From Alicyclobacillus suci (GTDB lineage Bacteria > Bacillota > Bacilli > Alicyclobacillales > Alicyclobacillaceae): a stretch of 32,014 nt of DNA. The notes beneath the pieces were generated by a model that saw only the letters and a list, made by a program, of their open reading frames with translations, had not been told where the DNA came from and made no database searches. A program made the position numbers and the translations under genes. Location of the stretch: contig NZ_JAFMTW010000041.1 in the NCBI RefSeq assembly GCF_017329615.1, positions 1-32,014 of the forward strand. Reading direction: 5' to 3'. Positions 22,047-30,335 of this stretch are shown one piece after another; within the stretch, counting starts at the first letter, position 1, and the number at the start of each line of letters is the position of its first letter.

Positions 22047-23675
22047 CTACGACCTCGCACGGTGGCGGCTGGGAAGTCGTCGGCTTTTCCGCGTGGCGTT
22101 GGACTCACGACGTGGGTTTGCCTTGCCACTCTCTGCGGGTCGTTGCTGCATAGCCCAACGTGGTGCACGAACGATTGCGTCTTTCATGTCCCGCCAATGA
22201 AATGGGATGACAGGTGATAAATAGGGGATGCCCGCTGAGCGCAGAGAACTGAGATGAATAATGACGGCTAGCGTTGTCACGACAATGCCAAATAACCCGA
22301 GTGTACCTGCCAAGAGAATCATCGGGAACCGCAACATTCGAAGCGTGATGGCCAAGTTGTAGCGTGGAATGACGAACGAACCGATACCTGTAATCGAAAC
22401 GACAATGACCATGGGTGCCGAGACGATACCAGCTTGAACTGCGGCTTGCCCGATGACGAGCGCACCGACGATGCTGATAGCGGAGCCCACCGTCTTTGGC
22501 AGGCGCACACCTGCTTCGCGCAGCGCTTCAAAGGTAATTTCCATGATCAGCGCTTCAACGACTGCGGGAAACGGTGTGACTTCGCGTGCTGCCGCGATGG
22601 AGAGCAGTGCTTTGGTTGGCAGCATCTCTTGGTGAAACGTCGTAATCGCCACGTACAGGGATGGCAGGTACAAGTTAATAAATAAAAAGATAAATCGCAG
22701 CGCGCGAATGGCGTTTGCAATCATATAGCGCTCGTAGTAATCCTCAGACGCCTGCATTAATCCCCAAAAGTTAATCGGTAAAATGAGCGCGAATGGGGAG
22801 CCGTTTGCAAGAATCGCCACTTTCCCTTCGAGCAGTTGGGATACGACGACATCCGGGCGCTCGGTGTTCTGGATTTGTGGAAATGGCGAGTGCGGACTAT
22901 CTTCAATTAATTCTTCAATATATCCCGAGTCAATAATGCCGTCGATATTAATCCGCTTCAGTCTGGACCGAATCTCGTCAACGAGATTTGACGAGGCAAT
23001 ATCACTGATGTAGCATAGTGCGACCGTGGTTTTGGTATATCGACCTAGATCAAAACTTTCGATGCAGAATGCCGTTGAACGGAGACGGGTTCGAAGCAGA
23101 GCGAGACTGGTTTCAATATTTTCGTTAAACCCTTGTCGCGGGCCACGAATGACAGCTTCTGTATTCGGTTCTTCAACTGCCCTGTCCGGCGATTTCGCGG
23201 CGCTGACCGCTAGGCCCACTGGTTCGTCTTCGACGAGCAGCAGCACGTTCGTTTCCTCAATAACCATCTGGATAGCTTCTTGTAGAGTCGTCACTTGTTT
23301 TGCGCCGGCGATATGGACGTATTCTTCAACAAGTACGCCGAGCGGTAGCCTGTGCGAGAGTTCCAGCACGCGGTCAACTGCGTGATTTGGCTGTGCCAAT
23401 GGGCGGAGGAGATTGTCATCGATTTCAGTTTTGTCTGTCAGTCCTTGGATATAAATAATGGCTGCAGGGCGGCCGTCAAAGATACGAAATTCGCGAAAAT
23501 GGATGTCCGACGCGTTGGCGAAAATCGATTTGAGGTATGTTAGGTTTACATCGAGTCGTTCTGACAGGCGCATGGGAGAACTGTCGCCTGATTGGGCTTC
23601 GCTAGGTGGTTGTGGGGCACGTAATATCGCCCCCTTGGCACTCAGTTTTATGGTCGTGCGTTTACGCGACGCCAT
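22047..23675 (-). CDS. gerA: GerA family germinant receptor membrane protein
   Basis: The A subunit (542 residues) of the spore germinant receptor. The N-terminal half is the soluble domain (LDVNLTYLKSIFANASDIHFREFRI, LLLVEDEPVGLAVSAAKSPDRAVEEPNTEAVIRGPRQGFNENIETSLALLRTRL). The C-terminal half has the membrane helices (LRFIFLFINLYLPSLYVAITTFHQEMLPT, PFPAVVEALIMEITFEALREAGVRLP, GQAAVQAGIVSAPMVIVVSITGIGSFVIPRYNLAITLRMLRF). The C-terminal tail is basic and Arg-rich. The ATG at 23675 is chosen because GAGGT precedes it by 10 bp; an in-frame start at 23693 has no site. It is first in the operon gerA-gerC-D-gerB, under a SigG-like promoter. Confidence 0.95.
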   Translation of the reverse strand: MASRKRTTIKLSAKGAILRAPQPPSEAQSGDSSPMRLSERLDVNLTYLKSIFANASDIHFREFRIFDGRPAAIIYIQGLTDKTEIDDNLLRPLAQPNHAVDRVLELSHRLPLGVLVEEYVHIAGAKQVTTLQEAIQMVIEETNVLLLVEDEPVGLAVSAAKSPDRAVEEPNTEAVIRGPRQGFNENIETSLALLRTRLRSTAFCIESFDLGRYTKTTVALCYISDIASSNLVDEIRSRLKRINIDGIIDSGYIEELIEDSPHSPFPQIQNTERPDVVVSQLLEGKVAILANGSPFALILPINFWGLMQASEDYYERYMIANAIRALRFIFLFINLYLPSLYVAITTFHQEMLPTKALLSIAAAREVTPFPAVVEALIMEITFEALREAGVRLPKTVGSAISIVGALVIGQAAVQAGIVSAPMVIVVSITGIGSFVIPRYNLAITLRMLRFPMILLAGTLGLFGIVVTTLAVIIHLSSLRSAGIPYLSPVIPFHWRDMKDAIVRAPRWAMQQRPAESGKANPRRESNATRKSRRLPSRHRARS

Positions 23676-23712
23676 CAGAACTTCACCTCGCATCCGGATT
23701 ACATGTTACTTT

Positions 23713-23745
23713 TATGGATACCCATAATATGGAGGACTATCCATA
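23713..23745. promoter_or_regulatory. Nested palindrome over the ger promoter
   Basis: TATGGATA (23713-23720) and TATCCATA (23738-23745) form a perfect 8-bp inverted repeat with a 17-bp spacer. Inside it is CCAT-3-ATGG (23722-23732). The array overlaps the -10 of the SigG-like promoter and lies 40-70 bp before the divergent ABM-family gene, so it could be an operator for either. Confidence 0.45.
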
Positions 23746-23754
23746 CAGTTTTGC
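23725..23754 (-). promoter_or_regulatory. SigG-like promoter of the ger operon
   Basis: On the minus strand, GCAAA (23754-23750), an 18-bp spacer and CATATTA (23731-23725) match the forespore SigG pattern GHATR-(17-18)-CATNHTA, with one mismatch in the -35 and none in the -10. It lies about 50 bp before the gerA start, the place expected for a germinant receptor operon. Confidence 0.7.
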
Positions 23755-23781
23755 AGGAATGAGATAGGGAGTGAGAAATCA

Positions 23782-24105
23782 GTGGAAAGCATCGCAAACA
23801 CCCCTAAACCGCCGTATTACGCGGTGATATTCACGGCCGACAGGACAAATGTCACAGATGGGTATGATGAGATGGCGCGACAGATGGTGGAGATGGTACA
23901 GACACAGCCAGGATTTTTAGGGCTTGAAACCGCAGAGTCCAGGGTCGGTATTTTAGTGTCGTATTGGGATTCCTTGGAATCTATTCGACAATGGCAACAA
24001 CATGGTCGCCACCAGGAGGCGCGCGTGCGGGGGCGCACAGAGTGGTATAGTGCCTATAAAACTCGTATTTGCAAAGTGGAGCGCGAGTACGGACATCATC
24101 ATTAA
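23782..24105 (+). CDS. Antibiotic biosynthesis monooxygenase (ABM) superfamily protein
   Basis: A 107-residue dimeric alpha/beta-barrel-type protein. The ABM pattern is visible as YYAVIFTADRTNVTDGYDEMARQMVEMVQTQPGFLGLETAESRVGILVSYWDSLESIRQWQQHGRHQEARVRGRTEWYSAYKTRICKVEREYG. The GFLG and YWDSLESIRQW segments are typical of the YqjZ-like branch. Such proteins include small monooxygenases and heme-degrading enzymes, but many have no known activity, so no substrate is assigned. The start is GTG at 23782 with GGGAGTGAG about 6 bp upstream. It ends with a short His run. It stands alone between the ger operon and the cas operon. Confidence 0.8.
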   Translation: MESIANTPKPPYYAVIFTADRTNVTDGYDEMARQMVEMVQTQPGFLGLETAESRVGILVSYWDSLESIRQWQQHGRHQEARVRGRTEWYSAYKTRICKVEREYGHHH

Positions 24106-24189
24106 TTGAGTGTGTTTTCCATGACTCAGCTCATTTTTAGATCGTTTCATGAGGACAAGACCGTTGAAAATCGGGATAATGAATGAGAA

Positions 24190-24242
24190 TTGACTTTCTG
24201 CGAGCGTTGACTTTCAGCGAAGAGCATACTGCATGATACTGC
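24190..24242 (+). repeat. Tandem direct repeats upstream of cas3
   Basis: TTGACTTTCnGCGA occurs twice at a 17-bp period (24190 and 24207), followed by ATACTGC twice at a 10-bp period (24226 and 24236). They lie in the 168-bp region before cas3, which otherwise shows no gene. TTGACT could be a -35 element, but I find no well-spaced TATAAT-like partner, so the cas3 promoter is not settled. Confidence 0.5.
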
Positions 24243-24273
24243 GCCCGACTATAGAACAAATTTGGAGGAAAAC

Positions 24274-26706
24274 ATGGGATATATCGCACATATTCGTCAA
24301 AGTGACGAGCAAATTCAAAGCGTCGAAGCGCATTTATTAGGTGTTAAGGCCTTGGCTGAATCGTTCGGCGAAAAGATTGGTGTCAAATATATCGCAGGAC
24401 TGGCTGGATTATTGCACGACATGGGCAAATACACGGATGAATTTCGAAACTATATCATAGAAGCGGTACGAAATCCTGATAATCCGCCGAAGCGGGGGAG
24501 TGTCGATCATGCGACGGCAGGCGGCAAACTGTTATATGAGATGTATCATACCGGACGACCCGCCGAATTCTATGGCCTTCTCGCTGAGGTTGTAGGCAAT
24601 GCCATTATCTCGCACCACGCATATTTACACGACTTTTTGGATCCAAACTTGGAGTCTGGGTATTTAAGGCGTGTGCAAAAAGGCGAGCCGGAGTTGAAGG
24701 AATTTGAGAAGTCGAAGATGCGCTTTTTTGACACCGTCATGTGTGAGGAAGAATTTCAACAGTATGTGTCCCAAGCTGTGGAGGAATTGGAAACATACCT
24801 CAGGAAACCTTTCACAGGCAATGTCGAAAGCAAATTGATGTTTTTAACTAAGTTTATTTTTAGCGCTTTAATCGACGCGGACCGGACGAATACACGCTGG
24901 TTTGAGGAGAATATAGCGGATGAGCCGGAGATCAATCGCAAGGAACTGTTTGATGCCTACTATGAAAAGTTAATGAGAAAGATTGTATGGCTTCAGGAGC
25001 AAGATACGGCAAAGACACATATTAAGCAATTGAGGAAAGAGATGTCGGAACAATGTGATAAATTCTCAGCAAGGCCATCCGGGATTTTCACGCTGTCTAT
25101 CCCGACAGGCGGTGGTAAGACGTTAGCTAGTTTGCGATACGCCCTGCGGCATGCGAGTTTGTACGGCAAAAAGCGCATCATTTATGTGATTCCATATACA
25201 ACCATTATTGAACAGAATGCCAAAGAAGTGCGGGATATCATACAAGATGATGTACACATTTTAGAGCATCACTCCAACGTGATTGACGATACGGATGATG
25301 ACGACGAACAAGAAGACGGTGTTGTCAACGTGCACCAAAAACTCAAGTTGGCCAAAGACAATTGGGATTCACCGATTATTTTTACGACGATGGTGCAATT
25401 TTTGAATGTTTTCTATGCGAAAGGGAGCAGAAATATTCGTAGGCTTCATAATTTGAGCGAATCTGTGATTATTTTTGACGAGGTTCAGAAGGTGCCAGTT
25501 TATTGTATCTCCTTGTTCAATCAAGCGTTAAATTTTTTACATATTTATGGTCAATCGAGTCTTATTCTCTGTACGGCGACGCAACCTGCGCTAGATTTTG
25601 TCGGACATCGGTTAGCCATCAGCGCAGATGCGGAAATTGTTGAGGAATTAGATGATGTCATTGAGTCGTTTAAACGGGTGGAAATCGTTGATCAAGCCAC
25701 GGATGAAACCTTTGACAATGCCAAGCTTGCGGAATTTATCGAGGAGAAAATCCGTGAAGTGCGAAGTGTGCTGGTTGTTTTGAATACGAAAGCAGTGGTC
25801 AGGCAGTTATATCTGCTAGTAAAGGAACTGCCGGCTGTCCCCGTCTATCATTTAAGTACGTCCATGTGCGCCGCACATCGCCAGGAAATTTTGGCGAAAG
25901 TTCGCGGGCATCTTCATAACCACGAGCAAGTTGTATGCATCAGCACGCAGTTGATTGAAGCTGGTGTCGATGTGAGTTTTGATTGTGTGATTCGCTCCTT
26001 GGCGGGATTGGATTCCATCGCACAAGCGGCTGGTAGGTGCAATCGGCATGGCGAGCAGGCGGTTCGGCAGGTTTATGTAATTGATCACGCAGAGGAAAAA
26101 CTGGAACATTTACAAGAAATCAAGGTTGGCAAAAAGCTCGCTAGACGGATGCTGATTGACCTCAAACGCGATTTGACTTTGCATGGTGGTCATCTTTTAT
26201 CCGTGCAGGCGATGAATAAGTTTTTTAAGGATTTTTATTCGGAATTTCATACAAGATTGGATTATTATATACCAACATTGAGGAAACACATGACGGAATT
26301 GTTGACTTCGAGCAAGCAAAGCAGTTCGTATCATCAAGCTTACAAGCAAAGGATGGGGAAAAATCTTCCGTTATTTATCGTAAATAGCTATAAGACCGCT
26401 GCGGAGAATTTCCATGCGATTGACGACCACACCACAACCGTACTTGCCCCATTTGGTGATGCGGGGAAACATATCATTGCCCAGCTTAATGGCGATGAAT
26501 CGATTGAGAAATTTACCGCTTTGATGCGCCAGGCCCAGCATTACTCAGTCAATTTGTACGCCCAGGAGTTGCGGGAACTGACGCGAAATGATGGGCTGGT
26601 CAGATTGTTTAATGGGAAAGTGTTGGCTTTAAAAGAATCAGCCTACAATGAGGAGTTTGGCCTCGACACAGAGAATGAAAGCTCATTTGGACAAACTATT
26701 TTCTAG
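24274..26706 (+). CDS. cas3: CRISPR-associated helicase-nuclease Cas3 (type I-C)
   Basis: The effector nuclease-helicase that shreds DNA marked by Cascade. The 810-residue protein begins with an HD nuclease domain (His20 in VEAHLLGVKALAE; His48-Asp49 in LLHDMGKYTDEF; VDHATAGGKLLYE; ISHHAYLHDF). The superfamily 2 helicase follows, with Walker A TGGGKT (about 278-283), the Walker B box DEVQ (about 402-405) and CTATQPALD as motif III. The C-terminal RecA lobe has STQLIEAGVDVSFD and AQAAGRCNRHG. An unusually acidic insert (DDTDDDDEQEDG) lies at about 338-349. The ATG at 24274 has TTTGGAGG 5 bp upstream. All key motifs are intact, so interference should be possible. Confidence 0.96.
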   Translation: MGYIAHIRQSDEQIQSVEAHLLGVKALAESFGEKIGVKYIAGLAGLLHDMGKYTDEFRNYIIEAVRNPDNPPKRGSVDHATAGGKLLYEMYHTGRPAEFYGLLAEVVGNAIISHHAYLHDFLDPNLESGYLRRVQKGEPELKEFEKSKMRFFDTVMCEEEFQQYVSQAVEELETYLRKPFTGNVESKLMFLTKFIFSALIDADRTNTRWFEENIADEPEINRKELFDAYYEKLMRKIVWLQEQDTAKTHIKQLRKEMSEQCDKFSARPSGIFTLSIPTGGGKTLASLRYALRHASLYGKKRIIYVIPYTTIIEQNAKEVRDIIQDDVHILEHHSNVIDDTDDDDEQEDGVVNVHQKLKLAKDNWDSPIIFTTMVQFLNVFYAKGSRNIRRLHNLSESVIIFDEVQKVPVYCISLFNQALNFLHIYGQSSLILCTATQPALDFVGHRLAISADAEIVEELDDVIESFKRVEIVDQATDETFDNAKLAEFIEEKIREVRSVLVVLNTKAVVRQLYLLVKELPAVPVYHLSTSMCAAHRQEILAKVRGHLHNHEQVVCISTQLIEAGVDVSFDCVIRSLAGLDSIAQAAGRCNRHGEQAVRQVYVIDHAEEKLEHLQEIKVGKKLARRMLIDLKRDLTLHGGHLLSVQAMNKFFKDFYSEFHTRLDYYIPTLRKHMTELLTSSKQSSSYHQAYKQRMGKNLPLFIVNSYKTAAENFHAIDDHTTTVLAPFGDAGKHIIAQLNGDESIEKFTALMRQAQHYSVNLYAQELRELTRNDGLVRLFNGKVLALKESAYNEEFGLDTENESSFGQTIF

Positions 26707-26721
26707 ATAGACTTCATGGTG

Positions 26722-26750
26722 TTAAGATTGTTTGTTGCAAAAATTATAAT
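26722..26750 (+). promoter_or_regulatory. SigA-type promoter between cas3 and cas5
   Basis: TTAAGA (26722-26727), a 17-bp spacer and a perfect TATAAT (26745-26750) lie in the AT-rich 125-bp gap after cas3. This would give cas5-cas8c-cas7-cas4-cas1 their own transcript start, about 75 bp before the cas5 start codon. Confidence 0.6.
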
Positions 26751-26831
26751 ACTATGTCAATTTATTAGTAAGATCCATTTTATAGAATATTGTGGTGTTC
26801 TTCGAATGTTAGAGAATAAGGGGGTGAGTTG

Positions 26832-27542
26832 GTGAGAAATGCAATCGAATTTGTCGTTTACGGTGACTATGCGCTATTTACCGACCCACTGACGAAGTTA
26901 GGCGGGGAGAAGATGTCTTATTCTGTCCCGACTTATCAGGCGTTAAAGGGCATTGTCGAGTCTATCTATTGGAAACCGTCATTGATTATGGTGGTGGACG
27001 CGGTTCGCGTGATGAAGTCCATTCGCATGGAGTCCAAGGGGATACGTCCGATTGAGTATGGCGGGGGCAATACGCTTGCAAACTATACGTATCTGCGGGA
27101 TGTATGTTACCAGGTTCGCGCTCATTTTGAATTCAATTTAAATCGCCCGGATATGGCTTATGATCGCAACGAAAATAAACATCACAACATCTTGAAGCGT
27201 TCGCTCAATGCGGGTGGGCGAAGAGATATTTTTTTAGGTACGAGGGAATGTCAGGGATATGTAGAGCCCTGCGAGTTTGGCGAGGGGGTAGGGTTCTACG
27301 ATAGTTATCCAGAGATTCCATTGGGGTGCATGGTGCACGGCTTCAATTACCCAGATGAGACCGGAAGGAACAAATTGGAGGTTCGATTGTGGCATCCGGT
27401 TATGAAAAAAGGCGTGATCGAATTCATCCGACCGGAACAATGTACACTGGTTCGCACGATTCGGGATATGGAGCCCAAGCGCTTTGATGAGATGAATGTG
27501 GAATCAGTAGATGAACTACTGGCAGAGTTAGAGACTTTTTAA
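26832..27542 (+). CDS. cas5c: Cas5 (type I-C, pre-crRNA processing endoribonuclease)
   Basis: In type I-C systems Cas5 (Cas5d) replaces Cas6 and cuts pre-crRNA. The 236-residue protein has the RAMP-like start [17 protein letters not shown], the [21 protein letters not shown] segment and the [11 protein letters not shown] segment. With the GTG at 26832 as residue 1, the presumed catalytic residues fall at Tyr46, Lys116 and His117, the numbers reported for the Bacillus halodurans enzyme. This supports the GTG over the TTG at 26829, which also lies closer to the GGGGGTGA ribosome site. Its C-terminal half ([21 protein letters not shown]) is family-typical. Confidence 0.94.
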   Translation: MRNAIEFVVYGDYALFTDPLTKLGGEKMSYSVPTYQALKGIVESIYWKPSLIMVVDAVRVMKSIRMESKGIRPIEYGGGNTLANYTYLRDVCYQVRAHFEFNLNRPDMAYDRNENKHHNILKRSLNAGGRRDIFLGTRECQGYVEPCEFGEGVGFYDSYPEIPLGCMVHGFNYPDETGRNKLEVRLWHPVMKKGVIEFIRPEQCTLVRTIRDMEPKRFDEMNVESVDELLAELETF

Positions 27543-27556
27543 GGGAGGGGGAATCG

Positions 27557-29440
27557 ATGAATTATCTTCTTAATTTGTATGAGACTTATGAAGCGAATTT
27601 AGATGTTGTCGGCAAAGTTGAGGTGAAACCCAACGGTCAAGAATTTACGCTGCTTCCCGTCTCGCATACGACACAACAGGCACAGATTGAAGTGTTGGTC
27701 ACGGAAGATGGTGAATTTCACTCGGCATCTGTGATTGGCAAGAGTGATGCGAATACCTTAATTCCTTGCACCGAGAAATCGGCAAGCCGATCGGGTTCCC
27801 TGATTGCGCCGTATCCGCTGCACGACAAACTGAGCTATGTCGCAGGAGACTATGTGGATTTCGGTGGAGAAATCAAAAACGAAGAGCCCTTTACATATTA
27901 CATTAAACAATTAGAAGAGTGGGCGAACTCTCCATACGCAATCGACAAAGTGAAGAGCATTTACCGCTATTTGAACAAGCGCCAACTCATTCACGATTTA
28001 GTGCATCGGGGCAAGATTTTATGGGTCGATGCGAATCAGCGGCTGATTGATAAGTGGGACAAGCATGCGCAGGCCCTGTATGGCGAGAAACCGCAGATAT
28101 TTTCTGTTGTCAACGGGGGGCAGGCGAGCGCATTCGTTCGTTTCGATGTCTATTCGCCAACAAAAATTTCGCCAAAAGTATGGAAAGATCCGGAGGTGTA
28201 TCATTCGTTTGTTCGTTTTTATAGCAATCGTTTAGGCGCAACGGACCTCTGTTATGTCACGGGCAAACAGTTGCCGAGAACGGACAAGCATGCAAACAAA
28301 ATTAGGAACGCGGCGGACAAAGCCAAGCTGATCTCGGCAAATGACAATACGGGCTTTACGTTTCGGGGGCGGTTTAGCGATAGCCAGGAAGCGGCGAGCA
28401 TCAGTTATGAAGTTTCACAGAAAGCGCATAATGCGTTGAAATGGTTGATACATCGCCAAGGGAAAATCATTGATCAGCGCGTGTTTCTGGTGTGGGGAAA
28501 CCAAGAGCTTGATCTGCCGGATCCGACGGAGGATTATTTTTCAATTCATTCATTAGCTGTTGAGTCACAAGAGAGAGTCACATTTACCAATGAAGAGTTC
28601 GCCAGGGAAGTCGCGAGAGCGATGGATGGATATAGAAACAATCTTTCTCTCGAGGCGAAAGACAAGGTGAATATCTTGGTGTTGGATTCAGCCACAACAG
28701 GGCGTATGGCAGTTTTGTACTATCGCAGTATGGACAAGGAACTTTATCTGAATCGTATAGAAAATTGGCACACCACTTGTGTGTGGCTCCATCGCTATCG
28801 CAAGAATGAACAAGGCGATTTTGTGCAATTTTGTGGCGCACCTGCCACGAGAGATATCGCGTTTGCGGCATATGGGCCTCGAGCGAGCGACAAAGTTGTC
28901 AAGGGCTTAATGGAGCGCATGTTGCCATGTATTATCGATAATCGCAAAATTCCACTGGATATTGTGAGCAGCGCCTTTCATCGCGCTTCTAACCCGGTGT
29001 CCATGGAGAGATGGGAATGGGAAAAAACACTCAGCATTACCTGCGCGTTAATTAACAGACAGGAGGGGCTTGGCGTGCCGTTAGATGTCGATAACAATCA
29101 TCGCGACTACTTATTTGGACGATTATTGGCGCTTGCAGATGTGTTAGAGAGACGCGCATTGGGTGATGAAACAAGAACCACGAATGCGATTCGATACATG
29201 AATGCGTTCTCTAGACACCCGCAGAGAACTTGGATGACCATTCAGGCTAGTTTACAGCCATATCAAGCGAGGCTTGGGACCAAGGCAACTTATTTGTCCA
29301 AAATCATCGATGAAGTTGGTTCGCGCATTCCGGCTGATCAATTCAACAATAAACCGTTGTCAGGACTCTATTTACTCGGGTTTTATAGCCAGCGACACGA
29401 GTTATATCACAAACAAGATAAAGAACCAGAAAATGTATGA
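27557..29440 (+). CDS. cas8c: Cas8c large Cascade subunit (Csd1 family)
   Basis: The large subunit of the type I-C Cascade complex, expected to recognise the PAM and help unwind the target. The 627-residue length suits the Csd1 family. Family-like stretches include MNYLLNLYETYEANLDVVG at the N-terminus, YVTGKQLPRTDKHANKIRNAADKAKLISANDNTGFTFRGRFSDSQEAASISYEVSQKAHNALKWLIHRQG in the middle, and LDVDNNHRDYLFGRLLALADVLERRAL near the end. The ATG at 27557 has a GGGAGGGGG site 5 bp upstream and follows cas5 by 14 bases. In other type I-C loci an internal start makes a separate Cas11c from the 3' end; I did not identify such a start with confidence here. Confidence 0.94.
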   Translation: MNYLLNLYETYEANLDVVGKVEVKPNGQEFTLLPVSHTTQQAQIEVLVTEDGEFHSASVIGKSDANTLIPCTEKSASRSGSLIAPYPLHDKLSYVAGDYVDFGGEIKNEEPFTYYIKQLEEWANSPYAIDKVKSIYRYLNKRQLIHDLVHRGKILWVDANQRLIDKWDKHAQALYGEKPQIFSVVNGGQASAFVRFDVYSPTKISPKVWKDPEVYHSFVRFYSNRLGATDLCYVTGKQLPRTDKHANKIRNAADKAKLISANDNTGFTFRGRFSDSQEAASISYEVSQKAHNALKWLIHRQGKIIDQRVFLVWGNQELDLPDPTEDYFSIHSLAVESQERVTFTNEEFAREVARAMDGYRNNLSLEAKDKVNILVLDSATTGRMAVLYYRSMDKELYLNRIENWHTTCVWLHRYRKNEQGDFVQFCGAPATRDIAFAAYGPRASDKVVKGLMERMLPCIIDNRKIPLDIVSSAFHRASNPVSMERWEWEKTLSITCALINRQEGLGVPLDVDNNHRDYLFGRLLALADVLERRALGDETRTTNAIRYMNAFSRHPQRTWMTIQASLQPYQARLGTKATYLSKIIDEVGSRIPADQFNNKPLSGLYLLGFYSQRHELYHKQDKEPENV

Positions 29441-29471
29441 ACGCAACTGTATAATAAAGAGGAGAATGAAC

Positions 29472-30335
29472 ATGGGGACGTTAGATCATAAGATTGATTT
29501 TGCTGTTGTATTATCGGTTACGAAAGCGAACCCGAACGGGGATCCGCTAAATGGGAATCGGCCGCGGCAAAACTATGACGGCTATGGTGAAATTTCAGAT
29601 GTTGCACTGAAACGGAAGATTAGAAACCGGCTACAGGATTTGGGTGAGTCTATTTTTGTTCAATCCAATGATCGCAATGCGGATGGATATGGTAGTTTGC
29701 GAGAACGGGCGGATGCAAACCCTGAACTGCAGAGTATTTTAAAAGCAAAGACCATTTCCAACGAAGAGTTCGCGAGGGTCGCTTGTCGGGAGTGGATTGA
29801 TGTCCGCAGTTTTGGGCAAGTCTTTGCTTTTAAAAAGGATAGGGCAGGATCCGGCGTTTCGGTTGGTATCCGTGGTCCAGTCTCTATTCATGCTGCCACA
29901 AGTGTGGATCCGATCGATATTACCAGTATGCAAATCACAAAAAGTGTAAATTCCGAACCGGGGGCAGACAGAGGTTCGGACACCATGGGTATGAAACACC
30001 GAGTGGATTCAGGTGTTTATATTTTTTATGGAAGCATGAATCCACAATTGGCTGAAAAGACTGGATTCACGAATGAAGACGCAGAGAAATTTAAGGAAGC
30101 GCTTGTTTCCTTGTTCGAGAACGATGCGTCATCCGCTCGGCCAGAAGGTAGCATGGAAGTCCACAAAGTGTACTGGTGGGTGCACAGTTCCAAGCTGGGC
30201 CAGTATTCCTCTGCGAAAGTCCATCGCTCCTTAATTTTTGAGAGACTCGTAGAAGAGCCGAAAACTTTCGAAGATTACAAGTTTGCGGTTCAACCGTTGG
30301 ACGGATTGCAGTGTGAGATTATTGCTGGAAAATAA
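29472..30335 (+). CDS. cas7c: Cas7 (type I-C, Csd2 family) Cascade backbone
   Basis: The RAMP-type subunit that polymerises along the crRNA in Cascade. The 287-residue protein has the Csd2 signature KIDFAVVLSVTKANPNGDPLNGNRPRQNYDGYGEISDVALKRKIRNRLQD at the N-terminus. VACREWIDVRSFGQVFAFKK and SVGIRGPVSIHAATSVDP lie in the middle, and HRVDSGVYIFYGSMNPQLAEKTGFTNEDAEKFKEALVSLFENDASSARP follows. The ATG at 29472 is chosen because GAGGAG lies 7 bp upstream; an ATG two codons earlier is too close to it. The stop overlaps the cas4 start by one base (TAATG). Confidence 0.95.
   Translation: MGTLDHKIDFAVVLSVTKANPNGDPLNGNRPRQNYDGYGEISDVALKRKIRNRLQDLGESIFVQSNDRNADGYGSLRERADANPELQSILKAKTISNEEFARVACREWIDVRSFGQVFAFKKDRAGSGVSVGIRGPVSIHAATSVDPIDITSMQITKSVNSEPGADRGSDTMGMKHRVDSGVYIFYGSMNPQLAEKTGFTNEDAEKFKEALVSLFENDASSARPEGSMEVHKVYWWVHSSKLGQYSSAKVHRSLIFERLVEEPKTFEDYKFAVQPLDGLQCEIIAGK

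Noticed and set aside
24106..24273. CRISPR repeats before cas3
   Set aside because: The tandem repeats are only 14-17 bp, occur twice, and have no unique spacers of regular length, so they are not a CRISPR array.
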